NCBI GenBank assembly: GCA_963663665.2
Contig: CAXXKP010000010.1
Coordinates: 310,001 to 374,000 of the forward strand
Direction: 5' to 3'
DNA from: SABI01 sp963663665
GTDB taxonomy: Bacteria > Spirochaetota > Spirochaetia > Sphaerochaetales > Sphaerochaetaceae
DNA: 64,000 nucleotides
The translations under genes and the position numbers were made by a program. Positions 53,494 through 62,257 of the stretch are shown here, in pieces (position 1 is the stretch's first letter; every line of letters starts with the position of its first letter). The notes beneath the pieces were generated by a model. That model was not told where the DNA came from, did not search any database, and was given only the letters and a program-made list of their open reading frames with translations.

Positions 53494-53798
53494 TGAAAAA
53501 AGCAATACTAGTCGTTATGATATGTGCAATTGTATTTTATCCCATTTATTCAACACCTCAGGAATATAGTATTGATGAATTTCCTCAATGGTCCTTGCAT
53601 TTGAGAAGAGGAGAAACCCTCTTCTTTGGATCATTACCGCTCACCTTCGCTTTATCTTCATTATCATATGGACTCGTCAAAGCTGCCGGAGTTTCCCCTG
53701 TAAGCACAACTGATTTGGGGGAAACAATGTTTTTATTCTCTACTGCAGCAGCTTTATCGCTAACTATTGCAGTGGTCGATTATTATTTAGGTAAATGA
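53493..53798 (+). CDS. Small exported or membrane protein of unknown function
   Basis: A 101-residue product with a cleavable-looking signal (KKAILVVMICAIVFYPIYS) and two later hydrophobic stretches (FFGSLPLTFALSSLSYGLVK and MFLFSTAAALSLTIAVVDYY). It is located tightly between yggS and rluD with overlapping start and stop codons. I do not recognise it. Such small signal-bearing proteins beside rluD are seen in treponemes as conserved hypotheticals, but I cannot verify identity here. Confidence 0.75.
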   Translation: MKKAILVVMICAIVFYPIYSTPQEYSIDEFPQWSLHLRRGETLFFGSLPLTFALSSLSYGLVKAAGVSPVSTTDLGETMFLFSTAAALSLTIAVVDYYLGK

Positions 53799-54745
53799 GG
53801 CATATTATTGTGAACAAAGAGCATCAAGAGAGCCTAGAAGTACTAGAAGAAGATTCTAATCAAAGAATTGATTCTTTCTTTAATAAGCAGATTCCCTCCT
53901 TTTCTCGTCATCTTGCAGGAAACGAGTCAACCCATTTTTATATTAATGGCAAAGATGTTAAAAAAAGTAAAAAGGTTAAACAAGGAGATACAGTTAAGGC
54001 CTCTTGGATTGAAGAATCATTAGAAGAAATAACTCCTACTGATATTCCCCTTACAATCTTATATGAAGATGAAGACATTCTAGTTATCAATAAAGAACAG
54101 GGAATGGTTGTGCATCCAGGTAACGGTAATACACACGACACCCTCGTACATGCCCTTTTATACCATTTAGATGATAGCTTCAAAGAAGCATTTAATAATG
54201 AGGAGCAACAAGAACGACCAGGAATTGTTCATCGACTTGATAAAGAGACAAGTGGTGTATTAGTTATCGCTAAAACATATGAATCATATGTTGAACTTTC
54301 TAGGCAATTTAAAAATAGAGAAACTATTAAATATTATATTGCACTTGTAAAAGGACGTGTTGAAAAACGAACTGATTCAATAACAACGAATATTGTGCGT
54401 AATGAGAACTCTAGAACAAAATTTACGACTACACGTGAACATGGTATTGGAAAAGAAGCTAGAACTGATTATAGAATTTTAAAGTATTATGAAGGTTGTT
54501 CATTTGTAAGAATTCAGCTCTTTACAGGACGCACCCATCAAATACGAGTTCATTTTGCAAGTATTGGTCATCCTGTAGTGGGTGATACTCTCTATAGTCG
54601 AGATTCGTCTAAGAATTTAATGATGCTTCATGCCCTCTCTCTCGAATTCAATCATCCTACTAAACAGACCACCTTGAAAGTGGTTGCACCTTTACCTGAG
54701 AGATTTAAAAAATTTATAAAAGATATGACTATGTGCGAATGCTAG
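53795..54745 (+). CDS. rluD: RluD-type 23S rRNA pseudouridine synthase
   Basis: A 316-residue RluA-family enzyme. The N-terminal S4 domain is RIDSFFNKQIPSFSRH (with FYINGKDVKKSKKVKQGD), then the synthase domain VINKEQGMVVHPGNG, and the catalytic aspartate in GIVHRLDKETSGVL. Later comes the RTHQIRVHFASIGHP motif. In E. coli RluD targets helix 69 of 23S rRNA; RluC and others share these motifs. The start overlaps the previous stop (ATGA). The 3' end overlaps the convergent MBL gene by 17 bases. Confidence 0.93.
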   Translation: MRHIIVNKEHQESLEVLEEDSNQRIDSFFNKQIPSFSRHLAGNESTHFYINGKDVKKSKKVKQGDTVKASWIEESLEEITPTDIPLTILYEDEDILVINKEQGMVVHPGNGNTHDTLVHALLYHLDDSFKEAFNNEEQQERPGIVHRLDKETSGVLVIAKTYESYVELSRQFKNRETIKYYIALVKGRVEKRTDSITTNIVRNENSRTKFTTTREHGIGKEARTDYRILKYYEGCSFVRIQLFTGRTHQIRVHFASIGHPVVGDTLYSRDSSKNLMMLHALSLEFNHPTKQTTLKVVAPLPERFKKFIKDMTMCEC

Positions 54746-55343
54746 GATGGCTTATTTGATCTAAATCATCACTAGCGTTTGCTTCGATAAGTGCATGATT
54801 GAAAAGTTTCTCTATTTTTATGGTGGTTAATGTACCATGACCGGGAAAAATCACGAACCTTTCGTCAAGCGTAAGTATTCTAGATTTAATTCCACGAAGT
54901 AGCAGAGCTTTTTCTAATACGCCATTAGTACTACCAATTCGTCCAGCATGAAGCACATCTCCAGTGAAAAGTGAATTACCTATCTTAAATACAAAAGAGT
55001 CTATAGAGTGTCCAGGAATTTGCATCGCTTCTACTTGAATACCTGATAAATCTAAAAAAAGTGAGTCTTTTAATGGAACTACATCTAAATCATAGAGGGT
55101 AGGAGATCCAGCATAAATAATAGGATGAAATATTTTCATGAGTGTTCCGAGCCCTGCAGTATGAGAAGGATGGCGATGAGTAATTAGAACATGAGAAACA
55201 TTATATCGATTTTGCTCTATCCTGTTTATAAGTTGCAAATCAATATGGCCTGGATCAATAAGAATTGCATCCCCACCATTTTCAGGACCAACGAGATATG
55301 AGTTAGAAAAATCATTTAAAGAAAAATGGGAAAATATTTTCAT
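54729..55343 (-). CDS. Metallo-beta-lactamase-fold hydrolase, glyoxalase II-like, with altered metal motif
   Basis: A 204-residue protein with the MBL fold: DAILIDPGH, the metal motif region THRHPSHTAGL (residues 55-65), GHSIDSFVF, LFTGDVLHAGRIG and FPGHGTLT. The canonical HxHxDH becomes HRHPSH, so the aspartate that binds the second metal is a serine (Ser60). It may use one metal or have a changed activity. The first histidines and the other ligands are intact. Substrate unknown. Confidence 0.82.
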   Translation of the reverse strand: MKIFSHFSLNDFSNSYLVGPENGGDAILIDPGHIDLQLINRIEQNRYNVSHVLITHRHPSHTAGLGTLMKIFHPIIYAGSPTLYDLDVVPLKDSLFLDLSGIQVEAMQIPGHSIDSFVFKIGNSLFTGDVLHAGRIGSTNGVLEKALLLRGIKSRILTLDERFVIFPGHGTLTTIKIEKLFNHALIEANASDDLDQISHPSIRT

Positions 55344-55349
55344 AAATTT

Positions 55350-55928
55350 TTAAAAAATTGCCTCCTCAAAATTAGAGTATTTGAAAGAGACAGAATTCCT
55401 AAGCGTAAACCGAAAATCTGTATTTTTAACATTACAATCAATAAATTGTACATCAACAAGATGCGAACTACTAAAATTAGAATAATAAAGATCACTCGCA
55501 GAGAAATCACAATTCCTTGCATCGATTCCCATAAAATTTGTATGAATAAGGAGTGAATCGGTAAAAGAACAATCAAGGAGTGTTGACCCTGCTACTACCG
55601 TATGTCGCGCATCATTATTATCAAAATTGCAATGATCAAAAAGACAGAAATCAAAAAAACTAGAGTGAATAATACTATGAGAGAAATCAATATTACGAAA
55701 TGTACATCGTGCAAAATTACACATAGAAAGTTTTGTATGAGAAAAATCCTTGTCAGTAAAAACTGCATCTGTAATAAGCATGTCGCGATGATTATGTGTA
55801 TCGCTTAAAGCCTTATTAATAATAAATAGCACATTTTCTGGGTTGTCACTATGTTCAAGACAGGTGAAATAGTCTTCAACAGCATATTTTTTGCATCCAG
55901 GGTGTGAGCAAGGGATTAATCTAAACAT
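55350..55928 (-). CDS. Pentapeptide-repeat protein with N-terminal Cys/His cluster
   Basis: A 192-residue protein. The N-terminus has a probable zinc site (Cys7, Cys12, Cys23, His26 in CSHPGCKKYAVEDYFTCLEH). From about residue 50 to the end it is built of pentapeptides of the A(D/N)LXX kind, mostly with phenylalanine at the centre (DFSHT, NFARC, TFRNI, DFSHS, NFDNN, DFSAS). These form a four-sided beta-helix. Function is unknown; some family members mimic DNA and bind gyrase. The upstream MBL gene begins seven bases after its stop. Confidence 0.85.
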   Translation of the reverse strand: MFRLIPCSHPGCKKYAVEDYFTCLEHSDNPENVLFIINKALSDTHNHRDMLITDAVFTDKDFSHTKLSMCNFARCTFRNIDFSHSIIHSSFFDFCLFDHCNFDNNDARHTVVAGSTLLDCSFTDSLLIHTNFMGIDARNCDFSASDLYYSNFSSSHLVDVQFIDCNVKNTDFRFTLRNSVSFKYSNFEEAIF

Positions 55929-55973
55929 ACTTTTACTCTACCAAAAAAGAGAATACGGTGTAAAGAGAATTAC

Positions 55974-56003
55974 TTGCATACGCACCTCTTTCTAAAGTAT
56001 CTT
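55974..56003 (+). promoter_or_regulatory. Candidate promoter for rsgA
   Basis: TTGCAT at 55974-55979, an 18-base spacer and TATCTT at 55998-56003. The start point would be about 56010, so the ATG at 56012 would be at the very 5' end. Box matches are moderate. Confidence 0.45.
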
Positions 56004-56011
56004 ATGTGTAT

Positions 56012-56965
56012 ATGAATGAAAAAATAGGTATCGTCACTCGTGGCATCAATAATATTTATACTGTTGTAGAGAAAGAACTTTTTTTACATGGAGAGGAAGG
56101 GATTGCGTACCAGTGTCGAATAAAAGGCAAAGTACTGAATCAAAAGAGAGATGAATATTCTCCTCTATCAGTTGGAGATTATGTCACTTTTTCAGCGCAT
56201 ACTAATAATGAAGGGCTTATTATAGATCGTTTAGAGAGAAAGAATACTTTTCAACGATGGAACGTTAAAAGAAGTATTAATCAAACAATAGTAGCTAACA
56301 TGGATCTTATTATTATTGTTACAAGTACTGATGAACCTCCTTTTAGACCTCGATTTATTGATCGAGCCATCGTTTGTGCCGGAGAAACTCCAGTTTTAAT
56401 TGTACTCAATAAATGTGACCTACCTTTGAGTGTAGAAGAAGATGAACGATTTAGCCTTTTTAAAAAATTGGGGTATGATACTTTAAATATGAGTGCTTTC
56501 GATAACAAAGGAATTGAACTTTTGCGTTCTCTGATTTCAACAAAAATAGTAGCATTCGTTGGACAATCTGGCGTTGGTAAATCGACAATAGTAAACGCAC
56601 TTCTTAAAGGGAAAGATATTCAGCAAACAGGAATCATCTCTTCTAAATTCAATAGAGGAAAACATACAACCAACCATTCGATTATGTTTAAAGAAGATGA
56701 TATTATCATTGTAGACACGCCTGGCGTTAGGGAGATTATGGTTCCTCATACAGACGAATCGCTACTTGCAGGAAGCTTTCCTGAATTTAGAAAATCTTCT
56801 GGAAAATGCTCATATGATATGTGTCTGCATGAGAATGAACCTGATTGTGATGTTAAAAGAAGGGTTGAAAATGGAGAGATTAATCTTGATAGATATGAAA
56901 GTTATATCCGGATGCTTATAAGTGTGCGAGATAGAGTCACACTTTATGAATCTGATAAAAGATAA
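56012..56965 (+). CDS. rsgA: Ribosome small-subunit assembly GTPase RsgA
   Basis: Circularly permuted GTPase that helps 30S maturation. The ATG at 56012 is preferred over a GTG two codons upstream because of the promoter position. The 317-residue product begins with an OB fold. The motifs come in the permuted order G4 (VLNKCDLP), then G1 (GQSGVGKSTI), then G3 (DTPGVRE). The C-terminal zinc finger has Cys and His in KCSYDMCLHENEPDC. mutS2 follows after 12 bases. Confidence 0.94.
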   Translation: MNEKIGIVTRGINNIYTVVEKELFLHGEEGIAYQCRIKGKVLNQKRDEYSPLSVGDYVTFSAHTNNEGLIIDRLERKNTFQRWNVKRSINQTIVANMDLIIIVTSTDEPPFRPRFIDRAIVCAGETPVLIVLNKCDLPLSVEEDERFSLFKKLGYDTLNMSAFDNKGIELLRSLISTKIVAFVGQSGVGKSTIVNALLKGKDIQQTGIISSKFNRGKHTTNHSIMFKEDDIIIVDTPGVREIMVPHTDESLLAGSFPEFRKSSGKCSYDMCLHENEPDCDVKRRVENGEINLDRYESYIRMLISVRDRVTLYESDKR

Positions 56966-56977
56966 GGATTTGATATA

Positions 56978-59350
56978 GTGAAATTAGAAACAATAAGAGA
57001 CTTAGAAATTGATTCTGTCATTCAAACAATACAGCAATATGCTTTAAGTAGTGAAGGAATACAGGAATTACGAAATAAACCTTTTACGAATGATAAAGAA
57101 TATATTCTTTATACCCAATCTCTCATTCAAGATCTTTCATTGATCCCTCTCTATAATGAAGTTGAAGTCACCTCCTTTCCCAACATACAAGAAAGTATTG
57201 ATCGTTTAGAAAAACAGCCATATTCACTTACGGGTGAAGAACTTTTTACTTTAAAAGAATATTTAGGAAGTGCAATTAAATTGATTTCATACACTAAAGC
57301 TCCTAAAAGGGGAAGTGAAGAACATTTGAGTAACCATCCAAGTAGTAACATCATTCAACCACTTGATCAGCCTTTAGAAGATCTATATAAAGAAATTGAT
57401 TCCACTCTTGAATCTCCTGGTACAGTAAAAACAACTCATCCAACAATTTCTCGGATATTAAAACAGCTAGAGCAAAAAAGAAATTCAAGAAGTTCCTATT
57501 CTACTTCCTTTTTAAAAGAACACAAGGATGTCTCTTCTTCTGATGTGCCCTCTTTTAAAGATAATAGAGTAGTGCTACCTATTAGAAATGACAGACGGAG
57601 TGAGGTGGAAGGATTTATTCACAGTGTGAGCAATTCCTCTAATACTTTGTTTATGGAGAGTTATCATCTTGTTGAATTAAATAATGGAGTGGTACTATTA
57701 AATCAGGAGCTAGAGATAGAAATTGCAAAAATCATCTCTCAATTATCAAATAAGGCATTAAATTGTATTGAATCAATAACCGCACTTGAAAAAGAGATAG
57801 GATATGTTGACTCTCTCTATGCTCTATCTCGATATAAAGAGAGGCAAAATCAAACATTTCCAATAATCAATGAAGACTTAGAAGTTAATCTTGTACACTC
57901 TCGACACCCTCTTTTAAAAGAGAGTTGTGTTCCAATTAGTGTTAATATTAGTTCTCCTATTAGATCAGTTGTAATAAGTGGACCCAATGCTGGGGGAAAA
58001 ACGGTAACGATAAAAACAATTGCGTTGATGGCATATATGAACCAAACTTTTTTTATGATTCCAGCAGAAGAAGGATCATCACTGCCTCTTTTTTCTTCAA
58101 TTTATACAGATATTGGAGATGAACAATCAATCGAAAAATCTCTTTCTACATTTTCTTCACACATGAAGAGAATAGGTGAAATTCTTCAAGAAGTTGATTC
58201 TTCCTCCCTAGTAATTCTAGATGAGTTAGGTAGTGGCACTGATCCGATTGAAGGAGCAGCACTTGCCAAGGCAATTCTTCAATATTTACTAGATAAAGGT
58301 GGTATCACCTGCATAACAAGTCACCATAGCCTTCTAAAACAAGCAGCTTACGCTCATCCTAACATGCTCAATGCATCGATGGAATTCAATGAAACTACTC
58401 ATACACCTACCTTCAGGGTCATTTCTGGATTACCAGGAGACTCTCATGCACTGAATACAGCTCGTAGAATGAATCTTCCACGTATTGTTATCGAAATGGC
58501 AGAAGGACATATAGGTAGTGATAATATTATGGTGAGTAAGATTATTCGAGGCCTTGAGGAGAAGGAAAGAGAAATTGAACAGCTCAAATATTCTATCAAA
58601 CAAAAAGAAAAAAATCTTAATGAGCATATTAGAAAAGAAGACTTGAGAACTTTAACTCTAAATCAACAAGAGCGTTTATTAAAAGAAGGACAACTTGTTA
58701 CTCTAAATCGTTTCATAAGCGAGAAAAAGAGTGAATTAGAAAGGTTAGTTGCCTATTTGCGTGAAGGAGAAATTACTAAAGAAAAAGTTAGAAAGATGAA
58801 AGAATTCCAATCCTCACTTGATCAGAAAGAGAAGGAGAGTCGGGAATCTATCGCTACTTTAGAGAAGAAAATAAAGAAACAGTCTACTAAAGGACAATCA
58901 TCACCACTCACTCTCGAAGTTGGAACTTTGGTATACGCTACTGAGAAAAAAAGAGAAGGATGCATCGTTCGAATCGAGAAAAGAGGTAGATACCAAGTCT
59001 CGATTGGGGGAGTAAAATTCATTTTTAAAGGTGAAGAGTTAACTCCTATTCAGAGGAAAGAAAAAATAAAACCACTTATTAGTTATAGCGCTAGTGTAGG
59101 TGAAGCAAAAATGAGTATTGATGTAAGAGGAAAAAGCTTGGAAGAGACTATTGAAGCGGTTGATTCACAATTAGAAGGAGCTCTCTTACATGGTATCGGA
59201 ACATTCTCTATTATACATGGAATGGGGGATGGAATTCTCATGAGAGGTATACACAATCATTTGGCTCACATCCCGTATATAAAAACATTCTATATTGCCC
59301 GACCTGAAGATGGAGGGCATGGGAAAACCTATGTTGAACTTGACTTATAA
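56978..59350 (+). CDS. mutS2: Endonuclease/ribosome-quality-control ATPase MutS2
   Basis: A 790-residue protein starting at a GTG with AAGGA upstream. The ABC-type ATPase core has SGPNAGGKTVTIKT (Walker A) and LVILDELGSGTDPIEGA (Walker B and signature). Ahead of it is a clamp domain with the VVLPIRNDRRSEVEGFIH region. A long coiled coil follows, then a KOW-like segment. The C-terminal Smr nuclease domain carries SIDVRGKSLEET and IIHGMGDGIL. MutS2 lacks the MutS mismatch-binding domain. Roles in recombination control and in splitting collided ribosomes are known in Bacillus. Confidence 0.95.
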   Translation: MKLETIRDLEIDSVIQTIQQYALSSEGIQELRNKPFTNDKEYILYTQSLIQDLSLIPLYNEVEVTSFPNIQESIDRLEKQPYSLTGEELFTLKEYLGSAIKLISYTKAPKRGSEEHLSNHPSSNIIQPLDQPLEDLYKEIDSTLESPGTVKTTHPTISRILKQLEQKRNSRSSYSTSFLKEHKDVSSSDVPSFKDNRVVLPIRNDRRSEVEGFIHSVSNSSNTLFMESYHLVELNNGVVLLNQELEIEIAKIISQLSNKALNCIESITALEKEIGYVDSLYALSRYKERQNQTFPIINEDLEVNLVHSRHPLLKESCVPISVNISSPIRSVVISGPNAGGKTVTIKTIALMAYMNQTFFMIPAEEGSSLPLFSSIYTDIGDEQSIEKSLSTFSSHMKRIGEILQEVDSSSLVILDELGSGTDPIEGAALAKAILQYLLDKGGITCITSHHSLLKQAAYAHPNMLNASMEFNETTHTPTFRVISGLPGDSHALNTARRMNLPRIVIEMAEGHIGSDNIMVSKIIRGLEEKEREIEQLKYSIKQKEKNLNEHIRKEDLRTLTLNQQERLLKEGQLVTLNRFISEKKSELERLVAYLREGEITKEKVRKMKEFQSSLDQKEKESRESIATLEKKIKKQSTKGQSSPLTLEVGTLVYATEKKREGCIVRIEKRGRYQVSIGGVKFIFKGEELTPIQRKEKIKPLISYSASVGEAKMSIDVRGKSLEETIEAVDSQLEGALLHGIGTFSIIHGMGDGILMRGIHNHLAHIPYIKTFYIARPEDGGHGKTYVELDL

Positions 59351-59402
59351 GAATTAGTGGTGTTATCGTAGTTGTCTATTGCTACATCAAGGAGAGAAAT
59401 CA

Positions 59403-60194
59403 ATGTCAGACTATATGGATGGAACAGGAATTCAATATCATTTACACATAAAGAAGGGAGATGTTGGTCGTTATGTTATCCTTCCTGGTGACCCAAAACG
59501 ATGTGAGAAAATCGCATCATATTTTGACGAACCAAAACTCATTGCAGATTCAAGAGAATATATTACGTATACTGGATATTTAGATGGAGAAAAAGTTAGT
59601 GTTACTTCAACTGGGATAGGGGGGCCTTCTGCCTCTATTGCAATGGAAGAGCTTCATGCATGTGGAGCAGATACGTTTATAAGAATGGGAACTTGTGGTG
59701 GAATAGCTTTACCCGTGATGGGAGGCGATGTAGTAATTGCAACAGGTGCTATTAGAAATGAAGGTACTAGTAGAGAATATGCCCCGATTGAATTCCCTGC
59801 TGTTGCAAACTTTGAAATAGTAAAAGCTCTATCACTTGCAGCTTCACAACTTAATAAAAAACACCATATAGGAATTGTTCAATGTAAAGATTCCTTTTAT
59901 GGACAACACTCACCTGAAATAAAACCTGTCAGCTATGAGTTACTTAACAAATGGGAAGCCTGGAAACGACTGAATACATTAGCAAGTGAAATGGAATCGG
60001 CAGCACTTTTTGTTGTTGCCTCCTACCTTAATGTTCGTTGTGGAAGTGAATTTTTTGTTGTTGGTAATCAGGAAAGAGAAAAGCTCGGAATGGAGAATCC
60101 AATACTACACGATACTGGTGTAGCAATAGAAGTGGTTATTCAAGGGATGAGAAACCTTATTAAATCTGATAGAGAGAATAATTCCTCAAAATAA
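59403..60194 (+). CDS. udp: Uridine phosphorylase
   Basis: Cleaves uridine with phosphate for pyrimidine salvage. The start ATG at 59403 (MSDYMDGTGIQYHL) follows AAGGAGAG; a longer frame adds eight unlikely residues. The 263-residue NP-I-family protein has the phosphate site YVILPGDPKRC, the purine/pyrimidine motif STGIGGPSASIAMEEL, IRMGTCGG and the ribose-site segment ASEMESAALFVVAS. Purine specificity is less likely because of the QCKDSFYGQH loop. Confidence 0.9.
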   Translation: MSDYMDGTGIQYHLHIKKGDVGRYVILPGDPKRCEKIASYFDEPKLIADSREYITYTGYLDGEKVSVTSTGIGGPSASIAMEELHACGADTFIRMGTCGGIALPVMGGDVVIATGAIRNEGTSREYAPIEFPAVANFEIVKALSLAASQLNKKHHIGIVQCKDSFYGQHSPEIKPVSYELLNKWEAWKRLNTLASEMESAALFVVASYLNVRCGSEFFVVGNQEREKLGMENPILHDTGVAIEVVIQGMRNLIKSDRENNSSK

Positions 60195-60231
60195 ATAAAT
60201 ATAACTTGAATAACCTTGACATATGCAAATC

Positions 60232-60858
60232 TTAAGAACTCGTATACCTAATAGCGTTGACTTTGCAGGAGTCAACGCATTGGCCACATACCTGACAAAG
60301 AGCTGGGTTAATTACAGCTTTTCTTGTATCTATATCAAATTTGATTGCTCCTACTTGGCATGTCCTAACGCATTTCATGCAACCAATACATGTGCTATCA
60401 TCCACCTTATAGTGATAAAGGGAATGATTACCTCCAATTTTTAAGGCAATTGAATATGGACAGAGGTAATTATGCCAAATTGATGAATGAAAAAATAGCG
60501 CATATACAAAAGATAGTGGCACATAAAACAAAAGAAGTGGAATATTCATGTGAAATTTTTTCTTCGTTATTATCATGATTAGTACACTCACAAGTAATGA
60601 AAATAAAGGAATAAAATTTGCTAATTTCATATTTACACTTTTTTTCTTACTTTTTTTATTAATTGTATCAGAAATTCGCATAGCAGTATTCATTGGACAT
60701 ATATATGAACAGAAATAGCGACCAAAAATAAATGAGGTTAATACTGTAAATCCATAGAGAGCTAACCAAATAATCATCTTCCCATTAAGCATTATTATCG
60801 TAAATACTATAAATAAAATTACTTGTATAATTTTTCGAATTGCATCTCGTTTTCTCAT
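60232..60858 (-). CDS. NapH-like membrane-bound 4Fe-4S ferredoxin
   Basis: A 208-residue protein. About four hydrophobic segments (first at 9-30) are followed by cysteine motifs CSYICP and YLCPYS at the membrane face. Near the C-terminus are two classical CxxCxxCxxxC clusters (CIGCMKCVRTC and CQVCGQCVDSC), the 2x4Fe-4S fold. Such NapH/polyferredoxin proteins pass electrons between quinol or flavoproteins and a periplasmic or cytoplasmic partner. No partner is adjacent. It is divergent from the V-ATPase operon. Confidence 0.85.
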   Translation of the reverse strand: MRKRDAIRKIIQVILFIVFTIIMLNGKMIIWLALYGFTVLTSFIFGRYFCSYICPMNTAMRISDTINKKSKKKSVNMKLANFIPLFSLLVSVLIMIITKKKFHMNIPLLLFYVPLSFVYALFFHSSIWHNYLCPYSIALKIGGNHSLYHYKVDDSTCIGCMKCVRTCQVGAIKFDIDTRKAVINPALCQVCGQCVDSCKVNAIRYTSS

Positions 60859-61080
60859 TTTTCAAACTCCTTAAAAAGATGTATACACGATAAATTTTAC
60901 TTTTATTGTTGCTTTAGCAACATCAATAGCAATTTATTGAAAATTACATCATTATGGCAAATTTATAAAAATTAAGATTTTTCACTCAATTTATGATGAT
61001 TTTTTAAAGGAAATGACCTGTTGCATTTACTTATTCTACAATTTATGATAAGTATACAATTCAAAAGATGGAGAAAATCA

Positions 61081-61692
61081 ATGGAACAACAAATTCAAGA
61101 ACTTGTTAATTCAATTAAACGTGATGGAATCATAGAAGCGAACACTAAAAAGGATGAAATCATAGAGAATGCTAAATTCCAAGCAAAAGAAATCATTTCA
61201 CAAAGTGAAAAAGAAGCTGCTTTAATTATTGAGAAGGCTCAAAGAGAGGCGAATGTATTGAAACAGAGTGCTTCTGAAACAATTCGACAAGCTTCACGTG
61301 ATGTAATTCTCTCACTAAAGAAAAGTATTAACACTCATATGGATAGATTGCTTCACCAGAATATCAAAGAGACTTTGAGTCCAGAAAATACTATTGCCCT
61401 AATCGTGAATATTGTCAAAGCAGGTATTGTGGACCCTAAAAATGGGGTTATCGAAGTTGATAAGAAAAATATAAAAGGATTAGAAGAAAAACTGAGAGGA
61501 GAACTGGAGAAAGAGTTAAAAAAAGGGCTCGTAATTAACATAGTCCCATCAGTTGATGTAGGTTTTCGTATAAGCGATAAAAATGGAAGTAGCTACTATG
61601 AATTTAGTGATGAAGAGATAGGTAATCTTCTTTCTCCATACTTGAACGAAGCTATTGTTGATATTTTAGCTGAAAATACCTCAACTAAGTGA
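61081..61692 (+). CDS. atpE: V-type ATPase subunit E
   Basis: Peripheral stalk subunit of the V/A-type ATPase. The ATG at 61081 (MEQQIQELVNSIKRDG) has GGAG upstream; a TTG-started version adds 20 residues. The 203-residue product is a long coiled coil (KEIISQSEKEAALIIEKAQ) followed by a globular domain. It begins the operon in the order known from Treponema. A weak promoter (-10 TACAAT at 61055-61060) lies just upstream. Confidence 0.92.
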   Translation: MEQQIQELVNSIKRDGIIEANTKKDEIIENAKFQAKEIISQSEKEAALIIEKAQREANVLKQSASETIRQASRDVILSLKKSINTHMDRLLHQNIKETLSPENTIALIVNIVKAGIVDPKNGVIEVDKKNIKGLEEKLRGELEKELKKGLVINIVPSVDVGFRISDKNGSSYYEFSDEEIGNLLSPYLNEAIVDILAENTSTK

Positions 61693-61702
61693 GGGTAGTA
61701 TA

Positions 61703-62242
61703 GTGGCTTCTTACTTCTATACGATCTCGTCATTACCTATGTTACATTTTGATGCTCCTTTGTTGCTAACCTATGAAGAATTTTTGTCTGCTGCGTATTC
61801 ATTTGCAACAGAAAAAGATATTACATATATTGAGAATATTTCTCGTAATGGAACTTTAATACAAGAGGTTCCACATCCATTCTTCACATCATACGCAACA
61901 TTTAATTCAATGCTTACATCTGAATTGCATGCAGCAAGAATGGCATCTCATGCAGATGAGGGCTCTCATAAAAGTCGTCTTGTTACTGGTGAAATTCGTG
62001 AAGTTGTGAAAAGAGCAGTAAGCCAAGAAAATCCACTGGAGGCAGAGATTTCTCTCCTTCGCTTACAATATAATCAAATTGAACAATTGAAAGAGGGTCA
62101 TTACTATGATTCCATTTCTCTATATGCGTATGCTTTACAACTACGAATTCTAGAGAGAAAGAATCGATTTATCCCAATAGAAGGGAATACTGAGTTCAAA
62201 CGATTGTTCACAAATTTACAATCTATCATTAAGAGCATATAA
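61703..62242 (+). CDS. DUF2764-like V-ATPase operon protein
   Basis: A 179-residue GTG-started protein between subunits E and A. It starts ASYFYTISSLPMLHFDAPLL, characteristic of the DUF2764 proteins that occupy this slot in spirochaete and Bacteroidota V-ATPase operons. The composition is mixed helical. It is likely a stalk or assembly component (possibly the C-subunit counterpart), which is inference from position. GAGGGTAG precedes the start. Confidence 0.85.
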   Translation: MASYFYTISSLPMLHFDAPLLLTYEEFLSAAYSFATEKDITYIENISRNGTLIQEVPHPFFTSYATFNSMLTSELHAARMASHADEGSHKSRLVTGEIREVVKRAVSQENPLEAEISLLRLQYNQIEQLKEGHYYDSISLYAYALQLRILERKNRFIPIEGNTEFKRLFTNLQSIIKSI

Positions 62243-62257
62243 ACGGAGTAAAGAGAT

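Noticed and set aside
55326..55808. Plus-strand reading frames inside the pentapeptide gene
   Set aside because: They are mirror frames of the repeat-rich coding sequence, rich in Ile/Arg/Lys and with no start signals.
60195..60231. Terminator between udp and the ferredoxin gene
   Set aside because: No stem of useful length is visible in these 37 bases.
61021..61080. Upstream TTG start for atpE
   Set aside because: It adds 20 residues unlike subunit E and covers the likely promoter; the ATG at 61081 has a proper ribosome-binding site.
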